Source of the DNA: Candidatus Flexifilum affinis
Lineage (GTDB): Bacteria > Chloroflexota > Anaerolineae > Aggregatilineales > Phototrophicaceae
Reading direction: 5' to 3'
DNA length: 41,874 nucleotides
Assembly (NCBI GenBank): GCA_016713325.1
Contig: JADJPJ010000050.1
Span: 1 to 41,874, forward strand
The translations under genes and the position numbers were made by a program. The notes under the pieces were generated by a model, which was not told the origin of the DNA, did no database searches, and saw only the letters and a list, made by a program, of their open reading frames with translations. Below, piece after piece: positions 10,523 through 20,855 of the stretch. The stretch's first letter is position 1; each line of letters opens with the position of its first letter.

Positions 10523-11149
10523 GTGGAGGAACGCTATTTCACAGAACCTTATACATGGAATGGTGGCTTCTATGAGCTAGCAATTGAACTTGGACAGCGT
10601 TCTGATCAACGCTTGCTTGCTGCACTCCAAGCACTATGGGGATTTCCCGACCTGAAAGGCGTTTTTTTGGATCGAGCTGTCGAACCGCACCTTCAAGAGC
10701 AGATAGTGTTGTTGAGCAACTGCCTCCTAGAAGGTCACCTCTACGGACTTGCACGATTACCGAATGCGGCACTGATCGCCTGTGGTACAGTTCTGGTACG
10801 CGAAGACTCAGGAATTGATTGGCTGAGCTTCTATATTCCAATGGGCGCTCTCAATCGCAAGTACAAGACAGGTGGCTTTCCATTTGGCAAGGCAGACGAC
10901 GACGACAATCATGGAACTTGGAGGGCTCCACTTGATACATGGATGTGGACCATCGGACAGTATGTTTTCGACCACGTTGGGTTTGATCTTGCGCTTATAG
11001 GTCATGAAGTTTTGGGGGAAATCTACGCGGATAATATTCGTGCAATGGGCATTCCCCCCCAGCGCTGGGTAGGGTATATCTGGCCAGAGGATGGTAAATT
11101 AGCCTACTATCCTTGTACCAAATATGGCTCACCGTTGACTTTCAGTTGA
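10523..11149 (+). CDS. Unrecognised soluble protein of 208 residues
   Basis: The GTG at 10523 has AGGAG seven bases upstream and the frame is intact to 11149. The protein is acidic and rich in aromatic residues, with motifs EPYTWNGGFYELAIELG at the start, GKADDDDNHGTWRAP in the middle and RWVGYIWPEDGKLAYYP near the end. No signal peptide or transmembrane helix is seen. The composition resembles immunity or DUF-type proteins of bacterial accessory genomes, but no family can be named. Composition is less GC-rich than the core genes. It occupies its own cargo block between gene-end copies. Confidence 0.7.
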   Translation: MEERYFTEPYTWNGGFYELAIELGQRSDQRLLAALQALWGFPDLKGVFLDRAVEPHLQEQIVLLSNCLLEGHLYGLARLPNAALIACGTVLVREDSGIDWLSFYIPMGALNRKYKTGGFPFGKADDDDNHGTWRAPLDTWMWTIGQYVFDHVGFDLALIGHEVLGEIYADNIRAMGIPPQRWVGYIWPEDGKLAYYPCTKYGSPLTFS

Positions 11150-11171
11150 AAGGTGGGGCAGAGAAATGACG

Positions 11172-11284
11172 CTCTGCTCCAGCCCGCCGGTGATCAGCCG
11201 CGTCCATGCCGTCGCATTGAGCGCCACGGTCAGCAGGTCCATCCCGCCGGCTGGGTGTGTCGGACGCACCAGGATGGCGGCATG
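11172..11284 (-). pseudogene. Third copy of the gene A 3' end
   Basis: The stretch matches gene A at about 13298-13405, sharing CTCTGCTCCAGCCCGCCGGT, with scattered substitutions. Here no gene B 5' segment follows: the next cargo gene's 3' end begins within about 25 bases. Confidence 0.75.
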
Positions 11285-11306
11285 GTGCCTTGCACGACGA
11301 CCCGCT

Positions 11307-12074
11307 CTACTCCAGCGCTCGCTCCAGCCCAGACCGATGCATTCTGATGTAGTCAAGATCAGCTTCGTAGCCTGGCAGATGGTCAAGATTCTGCCCCGTA
11401 GCCTGCATGTAGGCCGTGAGCGCTGCAATGCGCGCAGTGACCGTTTCGATAAGCTCGGCCCAGTGTGCAGAACCGTAGCCTAGACGGAACAGGCGCAACC
11501 GTGCCTCCCGATCAGGTACGGACGTCCAGCCCTGATCCAGACACGCCGCGTCGGTCATCAACGGAACAAAACGATACACCGCATAGGCCACGTCCCAGAT
11601 CCGCCGACCGGGCGCGGCAGTATCAAAGTCCAGAATCCCAACGATACGCGCCCCCTGAAACACGCAGTTGTAGGGAGCGAAGTCGTTGTGACAAATCACT
11701 TCATGGCGATTCCCCGGCGCCAACGGCAGCATGAATTGCGCATCGTCAGGCACAACAAAGTCTGCCGTCTGGTCATGCAATCGCCTCAGCAGCTGCGCGG
11801 CTCCCAGCAGCGCGTCATCGGACTGCATATCAGCGTCCAGCGGCGCGTGGCCGACCGTGCCGTGCAGATACGTCAGCGTTTCAGTGTTGTCGTTCACAGC
11901 CAACACACGCGGCGACTCCGCAAATCCTCGAGAGGCCAGATGGTGCAGCAGGGAATGCACAAACGGTGACCACGGACCTGTCTGGCGGACCACGGTGTCG
12001 CCATCACGATAAACGGTGTTACTGTTCCCACCCGAAAGTTGGTCCACGTCGTAATCTCCGCGAGGTTGTGCCAC
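11307..12074 (-). CDS. Aminoglycoside/choline-type phosphotransferase (APH family)
   Basis: The protein of 255 residues has the APH/kinase-fold hallmarks: an N-terminal nucleotide-binding lobe (LSGGNSNTVYRDGDTVVRQ), the Brenner motif HNDFAPYNCVF near residue 130 with catalytic Asp and metal-binding Asn, and the DFG-equivalent GILDFDTAAPG. Such enzymes transfer phosphate from ATP to a hydroxyl of a small molecule; resistance to an aminoglycoside is possible but the substrate is not shown. The start is GTG at 12074 (AQPRGDYD) without a strong ribosome-binding site, so it could vary. It is the first of three cargo genes on the minus strand before gene A's true 3' end. Confidence 0.8.
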   Translation of the reverse strand: MAQPRGDYDVDQLSGGNSNTVYRDGDTVVRQTGPWSPFVHSLLHHLASRGFAESPRVLAVNDNTETLTYLHGTVGHAPLDADMQSDDALLGAAQLLRRLHDQTADFVVPDDAQFMLPLAPGNRHEVICHNDFAPYNCVFQGARIVGILDFDTAAPGRRIWDVAYAVYRFVPLMTDAACLDQGWTSVPDREARLRLFRLGYGSAHWAELIETVTARIAALTAYMQATGQNLDHLPGYEADLDYIRMHRSGLERALE

Positions 12075-12140
12075 TCGTATTCTACCCGACCCTCGGCAGT
12101 GCGATCCCTCTCTGCTCCAGCATGGCGGTCAATCATCGCA

Positions 12141-12824
12141 CTACTGCCTGCTCGTCAGGTCTTTGTCTTCCATCTCCCAGGCATGATCCAGCGGGTGATA
12201 CGCGGTATGCCGGATCAGATAGCGGAGCGGCCATTTCGCCATTTTGCCGACCAACTTGCCCTCTGCGTGGTAGTCCCGTATGGCGTGGCAATAGGCATCT
12301 CGATGCGCCCTCAGGACATCGTCGGTCAGGGCCACACCGTCAAGGATGTGCAACCCGAGCTTCGCCGCCCAGTCCTGCTCCGCGGCCAACGTGTGCCGGA
12401 CGATGTGGTCCCGGTCTCGTCCACCCCCTCGCGGACCCTTCTGCATCTCAGCCGACACGCGCAAGCGCACGTCGTCGAAAAACGCCCAGCACGCCTGCAT
12501 CAGGCTCAGCTCACGCTCCAATTCTTCGGTCGATAGGTCTTGCTTGTCAATGCTTGAGAAGGCAAACGAGATGCCCCAGAAGTCGGTTGATCCCGTGCCC
12601 GGATAGCGCTCGACAATGTCAAGCGTGGTGTTGGCGGCAAACGCTTCATCCATCCCCGCCATCCTGGCCACCGAGGCATAGCGTGGAAGATAGGATCGCA
12701 GCCTTTCCACCGCGGCCTCCTCGGTCTTTGCGCCACGCTCCAGACCGGGCCAATCCGGTGCCACGGCCACCACTTTCTTGCCTTTCGGTCCGATTTCAAG
12801 CATCACCCGAAGCGGATTCGTCAT
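12141..12824 (-). CDS. DinB-like protein with HicB-like N-terminus
   Basis: The intact protein has 227 residues. The first about 50 (MLEIGPKGKKVVAVAPDWPG) resemble the short beta domain of HicB-type antitoxins. The rest is helical with spaced histidines, HTLAAEQDWAAKLG and later RHTAYHPLDHAWEMEDK, as in the four-helix DinB/YfiT metal-binding fold. DinB-like proteins are thiol-transferases or unknown stress proteins. The gene is in the same direction as the kinase and 66 bases upstream of it. Family assignment is by pattern only. Confidence 0.6.
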   Translation of the reverse strand: MTNPLRVMLEIGPKGKKVVAVAPDWPGLERGAKTEEAAVERLRSYLPRYASVARMAGMDEAFAANTTLDIVERYPGTGSTDFWGISFAFSSIDKQDLSTEELERELSLMQACWAFFDDVRLRVSAEMQKGPRGGGRDRDHIVRHTLAAEQDWAAKLGLHILDGVALTDDVLRAHRDAYCHAIRDYHAEGKLVGKMAKWPLRYLIRHTAYHPLDHAWEMEDKDLTSRQ

Positions 12825-12963
12825 CTCTGTTCTCCATTGGCGTTTTGCTGCTTTTCGACCACGTTAGCATCAGTGGCGGTCAGTTTCGGTCCTGATACTG
12901 TGATTCATGACATGCCCGCTGGAGAGGTTCCTGAGGATATGGTGCCTGATCGTGGGATAGGCG

Positions 12964-13232
12964 TTACGGAAGAAGGTTGAAACGCTCGATATGATCGGGG
13001 CGAATGATCGAGAAGTCGCGGCGGTCGAAGGTGCAAATCCGGGTGATGCCCAACCGCTCCGCCAGCGCCGTGAGGCAGCAGTCCACGAAATAGCCCAGTT
13101 CCCGCCTGACGCGGGAACATAGCTGTTCAGCAGCGAATCGAAAACGTCGTCCAGAGAACGCCCCTGCTGCTCGGCCAGTGTCTCCAGGCGTTCAACCAGA
13201 TCGGAACGCAGCGTGATGGTCCGGTCGGTCAT
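12964..13232 (-). pseudogene. Broken VapBC-type toxin-antitoxin remnant
   Basis: The ATG at 13232 with GGAGG ten bases upstream starts an antitoxin-like sequence (TDRTITLRSDLVERLETLAE) of ribbon-helix-helix type, about 35 residues. A shifted frame then gives a PIN-domain C-terminus, YFVDCCLTALAERLGITRI and FDRRDFSIIRP, ending RFNLLP at 12964. The PIN domain's N-terminal half with its first acidic residues is missing, as is the C-terminus of the antitoxin, so an internal deletion fused the two. No active ribonuclease can be made. The fragment lies directly against gene A's stop codon, at the cargo boundary. Confidence 0.7.
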
Positions 13233-13265
13233 GATCGCGAGTCCTCCAACACTCATCCTCACTCA

Positions 13266-14801
13266 TTATACGGCACTTGCCGGCAGCCGAACCGCCCTCT
13301 GCTCCAGCCCGCCGGTGATCAACCGCGTCCACGCCGTCGCATCGAGCACCACGGTCAGCAGGTCAATCCCGCCGGCGGAGCGGGTCGGGCGCACCAGCAT
13401 GGCGGCGTGCCCCGCCTGCCACAGGAACGGCGTCCAGGCGTCGAACACCGGCACGTTCACCAGCTGCGCCACATGGTGCCTGAGCTTGGCCTGCGCCTGT
13501 TCCTCGCTCGTCCGCAGGATGAACGTGGTGGCCGCGCCGCCATAATTCGGGTGCACCGCCCAGTCGTGCAGCAGGATCAGCGAGGTGAAGCGCGCCTCGG
13601 GGATGGTTTGCAGATACGCGTGGTACATGCCGGTGCTGCCTTCCCCGGCGGTCAGCTCCACCGCCGGCGCGTCCTCCGGCACGACGGTGACGATCTCGCC
13701 CTTGCTCAGCTTCGCGCGGATCGCCTCGACGCCGGATCTCGGCCCACCCATATTCACGTACACGCACACGCCGTCGTGAATGGCGAAACCGTAGCAGTAC
13801 ACCTGCCCGGTGATGCTGCCGGTCAGCTCGCCGCAGTACGCCTGCGCGATCGGCACGGCGCGGCCGGTCGGGCGGATCGGCGCTGCGGCTCGGGTCGGCA
13901 TGAGTGGTGCAAGCGAAGCCCCCTTCGCCTCTCGGATGGCGGTCTGGATGGCGTCCAGCGGCTCACCCTCGGCGGGGAACGGCGTCGGCCTGCTGATCCG
14001 GATGGCCGGCGCTTCCGGTTCCGGGTCGGGTGCGGGTTCGGGCGGCAGGCCTGACTGCTCCTGTGCATCGTCCTCGGCCAGCGCCTGCTCGACCATCGCC
14101 GCCAGTTCGGGACTCATCTCCGGCGCGACTACCTGGTGTGTGACCTGGATGTCCGGCACAGGCTGCGGCTTCGCGGCGTCGATCAGCGCCTGAATGGCCG
14201 GCGGCAGCTCCCACCCGACCCAGTACCACTGCCGGCGCTTGCCGCTGAAGCGCGCGCCCTGCTGCTTGAGCAGATCGCGGTGCGGGTAGGTGTCGCCCTT
14301 GAGCCACCACCACGGCGTCTCGCCCGGACTGCGCTGGCTCCGCTCGGCGGTGATGCCCTCCGCACCCGACTCTCGCTCCCCGCTGGACGGGGAGACCGGC
14401 CGGAAACCCGTCGGGTCGAAGCGCGGGCCGGCGCTGCCGATCGGCTCGGCATAGGCGGCGGTCCGGCTGTTGGGCAGCTCCCACCAGCGGCCCTCCCGCC
14501 ACAGGTACGCTCCGGCACGCGGGTAGTCCCGCGCGGCACGCTCCGCCTTCGCCAGTTCGTCCGGCGTCAGCGCCAGCAGCAGATAGCCATGCCGGACCGA
14601 GACCTCGCCGTCGAGCTGCAGGTAGCGGTACGACGCGCCTTTCGGCGAGACTTCCCGCGCCCGGCTCCCGTAGAGCGCCAGCAGGATGGCGGTCACGGCG
14701 CTGGAGTAGCCCAGCTTGTAGGCGCTGACCACCTGCCGCGTGCGGGGATCGGTCACGCGCTGTGCGCCGTACGTGTCGACGGCCAGGATCAGCCCGCTCA
14801 T
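13266..14801 (-). CDS. Gene A: unknown mobile-element core protein, 511 residues
   Basis: The start MSGLILAVDTYG at 14801 overlaps the stop of the upstream SLOG gene in an ATGA arrangement, so the longer frame to 15410 is rejected. The N-terminus (TYGAQRVTDPRTRQVVSAYK) looks like a small compact domain. The middle has a motif KGDTYPHRDLLKQQGARF followed by RRQWYW, similar to short modules of plasmid proteins that join a predicted helix to a tryptophan hairpin (DUF5710-like, tentative). A Pro/Glu-rich linker precedes a C-terminal domain ending LDATAWTRLITGGLEQ. No enzyme motif is clear. Its 3' end is duplicated three times to the left (9424, 10234, 11172), always bordering cargo. Confidence 0.75.
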   Translation of the reverse strand: MSGLILAVDTYGAQRVTDPRTRQVVSAYKLGYSSAVTAILLALYGSRAREVSPKGASYRYLQLDGEVSVRHGYLLLALTPDELAKAERAARDYPRAGAYLWREGRWWELPNSRTAAYAEPIGSAGPRFDPTGFRPVSPSSGERESGAEGITAERSQRSPGETPWWWLKGDTYPHRDLLKQQGARFSGKRRQWYWVGWELPPAIQALIDAAKPQPVPDIQVTHQVVAPEMSPELAAMVEQALAEDDAQEQSGLPPEPAPDPEPEAPAIRISRPTPFPAEGEPLDAIQTAIREAKGASLAPLMPTRAAAPIRPTGRAVPIAQAYCGELTGSITGQVYCYGFAIHDGVCVYVNMGGPRSGVEAIRAKLSKGEIVTVVPEDAPAVELTAGEGSTGMYHAYLQTIPEARFTSLILLHDWAVHPNYGGAATTFILRTSEEQAQAKLRHHVAQLVNVPVFDAWTPFLWQAGHAAMLVRPTRSAGGIDLLTVVLDATAWTRLITGGLEQRAVRLPASAV

Positions 14802-15253
14802 GGGACGATCTCCTTGGAGAAGTTCACCAGGTCGGCGGTCTTGCCGCGCTGCACGGCGTAGGCGTAGCCCGCCTTCGTGCCGGGGCTGCTCCCGTTCCAG
14901 ACGAAGAGCGCCCGCTGGCAGTTGTCGACCATCCAGCGGTCGCGGACGGTGTAGCCGCCGAGCAGCGTTCCATCCGCGCCGCGGTACAGGTCGCGCGTCA
15001 CCTGCACGTACGCGCCGTGCCGGCATCCACCGTTGCGCGGGAAGTTGCCGATCCCAGCGACGACGACCTTCGCCTTCAGCCGGCGGCACTCCTGCACGAC
15101 GGCACGATCCACGCCCAGCGGGTGGTCGCCGACCAGGATCGTCCAGCCGAGCTGGTGGGCGCGCCGGACGGCTCGGCGGGCGTAGGCGAGCATCTCGGCA
15201 GTGGCGTCGCGACTGCCGACGATCAGCAGGTGGGTGGTGGGTTCTGGAGTCAT
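14798..15253 (-). CDS. SLOG-superfamily (DprA/LOG-like Rossmann) protein
   Basis: The protein has 151 residues. The ATG at 15253 has GGGAGG about five bases upstream; a GTG two codons earlier is too close to that site. The sequence has HLLIVGSRDATAEMLAYARR, then LGWTILVGDHPLGVDRAVV and a later NCQRALFVWNGSSPGTKAGY, which matches the SLOG pattern of a glycine-rich nucleotide or nucleic-acid binding loop plus PGT motif. Members include DprA-like DNA binders, LOG phosphoribohydrolases and defence-linked ligand sensors. It is translationally coupled to gene A. The specific role is unknown. Confidence 0.7.
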   Translation of the reverse strand: MTPEPTTHLLIVGSRDATAEMLAYARRAVRRAHQLGWTILVGDHPLGVDRAVVQECRRLKAKVVVAGIGNFPRNGGCRHGAYVQVTRDLYRGADGTLLGGYTVRDRWMVDNCQRALFVWNGSSPGTKAGYAYAVQRGKTADLVNFSKEIVP

Positions 15254-15295
15254 GTGCACCTCCCGTGGAGGACTTGAGGGATCGGGAAATGAAAA

Positions 15296-15322
15296 CGCGC
15301 CGCCTCTTCACGAGACGGCGCG
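15296..15322 (-). terminator. Intrinsic terminator upstream of the SLOG-A operon
   Basis: On the minus strand a GC-rich stem (CGCGCCG with CGGCGCG, extended by CTC/GAG after one mismatch) closes a five-base loop and is followed by TTTTC. It lies about 43 bases upstream of the SLOG start, so it would stop read-through from the right or act as an attenuator. Confidence 0.7.
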
Positions 15323-15381
15323 CTGTTTGAGTCGAGACAATCTGCTCCTCTATGATGCCCGGCTGTGGCCCGAACGTGACC

Positions 15382-15775
15382 GGTTGGCAGGGTGTCGTTT
15401 GGGCTGCCAACCAATGTTCAGAGGTCTTTCCGACGCGGCTTCTTTTTTCTCACCGCAGTTCGCGACCACCGGTCATACCCCGCCGGATTGCGGGGAGGAG
15501 GTTGCATCTCGGAACCGTCTGTCGCTCGTCAGGGCTTCAGCTGCGGATTGACCACAGCGCCATGGGGAGCTTTGCAATCCACCCGTAGCGGCAGCCGGTT
15601 CGGTCGATGTTTTGTTAAGGTGCGGAACGCCACCTCAACAGCACGACGCGGCCCCGGCGCACGTCGGCTTGCCCTGCCGGATTTTGCGGTGAGGGCCGCA
15701 GCAACGCTGCGGGCCGGCGCGAGCCAGGAGCAAAATCCGAGCAGCAGGTCGCCGGGACCGACCCCGGCGACCTGG
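15382..15775 (+). ncRNA. Structured RNA candidate (HEARO/OMEGA-like?)
   Basis: There is no credible gene here, but six or more stems can be drawn: GGTTGGCAG/CTGCCAACC (15382/15404), CCCCGC/GCGGGG (15478/15490), GGATTG/CAATCC (15545/15575), AGGTG/CACCT (15618/15631), GGATTTTGC/GCAAAATCC (15679/15730) enclosing CCGCAG/CTGCGG, and a perfect 12-bp arm CAGGTCGCCGGG/CCCGGCGACCTG (15745/15763). Dense nested pairing over 400 bases suggests a large structured RNA. The pattern recalls HEARO/IscB-associated RNAs from memory, but no IscB gene is adjacent and the match is not verified. The strand is inferred. Alternatives are a transfer-origin-like element or a degraded intron. Confidence 0.4.
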
Positions 15776-16035
15776 ACGTGCGCCCGCGTCGTGCTACGGT
15801 GAGCGTTGATCCGCACCGGAAACATCGATCCGATGATGTGGACGTAGGGAGGAAAAACTCTGATAATGCAGGAAACCCACCGAGGGGAATGCACAAAGCC
15901 TGGCGCGTGTCACGTACCGACACACTCCAACATCCCAGTACTACGCTTCGCGACCTCGATGCGCTTCTGAGAGAAATATAGCCACCAGTGGCTGGGCCAT
16001 GGATGCATATTGCCACACGCAGCGCTTCCGGGCCA
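15776..16035. other. Intergenic stretch between structured region and cas6
   Basis: No supported gene. A short imperfect hairpin (AGCCACCAGTGGCT, 15980-15993) lies 43 bases past the cas6 stop and, on the minus strand, precedes ATATTTCTCTC. It may be a weak terminator for the cas operon. Confidence 0.35.
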
Positions 16036-16947
16036 TCACGCCCACGCCATGCCCATGCCGTTGGTCGTCTTGCGGCCAATGCCGCTGTAGTAGGCGAAAT
16101 CGATCAACAGGTTGACGGTCCGGGCGAACCACACATACTCGCGGCGCAGGGTCGCCTCCAGCGCCGGCTCGCGCTTCTTCAGGTGATCGTTGGCGCGCAG
16201 CAATTCGAAGGTCACCTCCCCTATGAAGCCAACTTCGATGCTGCCCTGCTTACCCTTGTAGGGCGCTGTTTCCGTCCGGTAGCCGGATATCAAGATGTGA
16301 TGAGTCAGGAAGACCATCACCTGATCGTCAGGCAGATCGCGCAGGCGGTGGGAAGTGAAAGCTACCCAGCGGTTGAGCAGGCTGCCGAAGACCAGGTCCG
16401 GGCGAGGCAGGGGCAGTACCAATCCACTGGAGCGAAAAGTCGTGGCGCTGAGAAATGTCAGTGTGTGGCTCCACGCCGGCTCGCCCTCGCGGTTGCGGTC
16501 GATGAGTTGCTGGTAACTACACCGGCCTGGGAGCCGCGAACCATCCCATTCTATCGCCTCGACCGGCCACAGCATGTGGTTGATCTCGACCTGGACTGGT
16601 CCACCCTGCGCCAGCTCGGCAGAGACGGAGCGGTAGTACACCTCCAGCGCGGTAACGGTGGCGGCGGAGAGCGCCGTGAAGCGCACCCAACACAGGTCGT
16701 CTGTCTCCAGGTCGCCGAAGTGAACGACGTCGCCGCGCATCAGGCCACTGGCCGTGAACGGTTTCTCCGATCCCTCATCGTGGACGTCCACCGCCAGCGA
16801 CGGATCGCAGGCGTTGAGCAGCATTAACCCAAGCTGAAAGACCGCTCGGCCCATGTGGTTGTAGACGTGCATCGGGCGCGGCGCACGAATGCGGATGATG
16901 AGCGCTGCCAGATCGTAGGTAGTGTCGTGGTCAAACGTGGTGGACAT
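16036..16947 (-). CDS. cas6: CRISPR endoribonuclease Cas6
   Basis: The protein has 303 residues if started at MSTTFDHD (16947), which has GAAGG eight bases upstream; an earlier ATG at 16989 is possible. It shows the two-ferredoxin RAMP layout: an N-terminal MHVYNHMGRAVFQLGLML with a candidate catalytic histidine, and a C-terminal glycine-rich loop AYYSGIGRKTTNGMGMA preceded by GFIGEVTFE, the signature of Cas6. Cas6 cuts within CRISPR repeats to make crRNAs with an eight-base AUUGAAAC handle, which fits both arrays nearby. The frame is intact, unlike most cas genes here. It is the last gene of the minus-strand locus. Confidence 0.88.
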   Translation of the reverse strand: MSTTFDHDTTYDLAALIIRIRAPRPMHVYNHMGRAVFQLGLMLLNACDPSLAVDVHDEGSEKPFTASGLMRGDVVHFGDLETDDLCWVRFTALSAATVTALEVYYRSVSAELAQGGPVQVEINHMLWPVEAIEWDGSRLPGRCSYQQLIDRNREGEPAWSHTLTFLSATTFRSSGLVLPLPRPDLVFGSLLNRWVAFTSHRLRDLPDDQVMVFLTHHILISGYRTETAPYKGKQGSIEVGFIGEVTFELLRANDHLKKREPALEATLRREYVWFARTVNLLIDFAYYSGIGRKTTNGMGMAWA

Positions 16948-17115
16948 GGCAGCACCCTTCGCACGCAGTATAGGCCCGTTTTCCGACAAGATGCGGCGAG
17001 AGCGTCGCCATCCTTCGATGCTTACTTCACCTCGCGTGGTTCACCAGTTCATCAACAGTGGTTCAGGATGGTGGCCGTTTTCGGGTGAACATACAATTGT
17101 TCCACAGGCATCGCC

Positions 17116-18089
17116 CTAATTGGGGCTTCGCGGCGGGATGTTTATAATAGGCACATAACACTGTCCAATCCATTTGTATACTTGAAAGGGTACCCATCGA
17201 TCGGATTGCACGCCCAGCAGGAAGGCGATATCTACCAGTGTCTTCTGAAAAAGCTGGAATATCTGCTGCGCCTCCGCCTGCCCGTTCAGGTGGCTAATCG
17301 CGCGGCGTGTGCTGTCGATGATGTCGCTGTAATGGGCTACGTTTGTGTTATCCAGCCAGAATTCGCTTTGCTTGAGTGGATTTGTTGATCCAGTGACATA
17401 CAAACCAGCCACTGACTCTGCTTCTTCCGGGAACTCGCGGTTTTCCGTCAAGATGGTGGCAAAAACGTCGCGGGGCATCGTCCAATCCACCGTCCCTGTA
17501 GATTGCACCATGAGCTGAATCCGCCTCAGGCTGCCCACAGTCGTGGCAGCCGGCGCAATTAGCTTCACATCGCTATAGGCCGACCGAACTAGCGGCGCCA
17601 CAACATATTCGTTTCCGCCAATGACCTCACGGCGTACGTCAGGATAGTTCTGGGCATGCATCGGTAGGCGCGTATCAAGTTCGGTCACAATATGGCGCTG
17701 TATGCGCGGGGCTCTGTCCAAAATCCCGCTTACGATTTTCTGAACTGCGGTCGAAGAGAATCCGGCGCTAGTCACGGCATTTGCGCTGTCGAGACCAGCT
17801 TTAAGCGGCACATCTTTTTCCAGCCACACAGGAATGATGTGCTTCCCTGGCTCAGGGCATGATCGATCTCCTCATTGACAACTGTGGACGCCAGCGCCGC
17901 AGCCGTCCAGAAGATGAGTACAATCTCCGCCTGATCGATGGCGCTGTAAATGGCAGAGCGCCAAGCCTCGCCAGCCGAAATGTTGCTTATGTCCTGCCAC
18001 ACGATGAAGTCCTGCGTCCGCAGGCTTTCGACAAACTGACTGACGACTTTGGTGTTCTTGCGTGCATAGCTGATGAAGATGTGGCTCAT
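17116..18089 (-). CDS. TIR-domain effector with possible SAVED-like C-terminal domain, one frameshift
   Basis: The ATG at 18089 has AGGAG seven bases upstream. Residues 1-110 form a TIR domain: HIFISYARKNTKVVSQF, VWQDISNISAGEAW, VLIFWTAAALAST and then NEEIDHAL, with the candidate catalytic Glu. Near 17845 one G is missing; restoring it gives GKHIIPVWLEKDVPLK and joins the second frame, for about 323 residues. The C-terminal part ends with IFQLFQKTLVDIAFLLG then RWVPFQVYKW, which resembles the last helix and strand of SAVED/CARF-type cyclic-oligonucleotide sensors. TIR enzymes degrade NAD+. Between the CARF gene and cas6, it is a plausible signal-activated effector. The sensor assignment is tentative. 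Confidence 0.65.
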
Positions 18090-18099
18090 CTGCTGACTC

Positions 18100-18922
18100 C
18101 TAGACTCGGCCCTCGATAACGTCAAGTAATATCTGGCGCTTGCGCTGCGGCGAGATCGCGAGTTCGAATTCCTCGCTGAGCTTCTTGTAGATGCTGCGCA
18201 ACTGGTTCTCGATGGTCTTGACCGATTTTCCCAGATAACGACTCAATTCGTCATTGCTGGCATAAGTATGTGTGTGCAGCATGTCGACCAGCGCGTTTTC
18301 CTCTGCGCTCAGCGATTTCAGAAAGCGTTCTCGCGGGCGCCCCCGGTTAGCCAACCATTCCATAATGTCAGTATCCGCCAAAACGCCGGGTAGCAACCGC
18401 GAAGGGAGAACCGGCAGATCCACGATGTGCACAGCGTCAAGCTTGCCCGGCGGGATGTGGTACGCCCCCCCTGAGCTTCCATCCGACCCCGCCAGGATAG
18501 TCCAGACGTGATCGTTCTCTCCGAAAAGCAGCGATGCCGCCAGGCAGGCGTAGATGCTCATCGCCTTGCGCCCACCGGCGACCAGGAGGTGGACCGTCGC
18601 ACCGCGTGCCCGGTACTGGCGCAGCACTTCGGCGGTCGATCGATAGTAGGCCTCGGCGCTGCGCCCGTCGGCAATGTCGATCAGGAGGCGTACCATCACG
18701 GTAGGTCAGCTCGTGCGTCGTCAGCAACAGGCGAGGATAATCACACCGAAGTACCGAGCAGACAGCATCAAAGGCGGCGGCAACAGCCGATGCCACCGCC
18801 GACGTGTGAAGCAGCCCTAACGAGGTGAACTGATACCGCACCTGTAAAAGGTCCAGCGCCATCGTGATCGCCTGTGGCCGCTGGCCTAGGGTCGCCAGAA
18901 AAACCTGCTCCCGTGTGTTCAC
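18100..18922 (-). CDS. CARF-like NE0113-family protein with C-terminal LuxR-type HTH, one frameshift
   Basis: The start is GTG at 18922 (NTREQVFLATLGQRPQ) with GAGG seven bases upstream. A break near 18695 joins TTHELTYRDG to VRLLIDIADGRSAEAYYR, for about 273 residues. The family signature GGRKAMSIYACLAASLLF is present, as in CARF/ring-nuclease-type CRISPR proteins (Cas_NE0113). The last 65 residues (LSAEENALVDML, SNDELSRYLGKSVKTIENQL) form a LuxR-type helix-turn-helix. This suggests a regulator that reads cyclic oligoadenylate made by Cas10, or a ring nuclease with DNA binding. It ends 11 bases before the TIR start. Confidence 0.72.
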
Positions 18923-18950
18923 GGCGCATCCTCGGCAATCCGGCTGGTGC

Positions 18951-20824
<1,874 letters not shown>

Positions 20825-20855
20825 AGGGCCTCCTGGGCCGCTTCGATGCTGGGGG

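Noticed and set aside
14802..15410. N-terminal extension of gene A to 15410
   Set aside because: It is Arg/Pro-rich shadow sequence over the SLOG gene; the ATGA overlap at 14798-14801 marks the real start.
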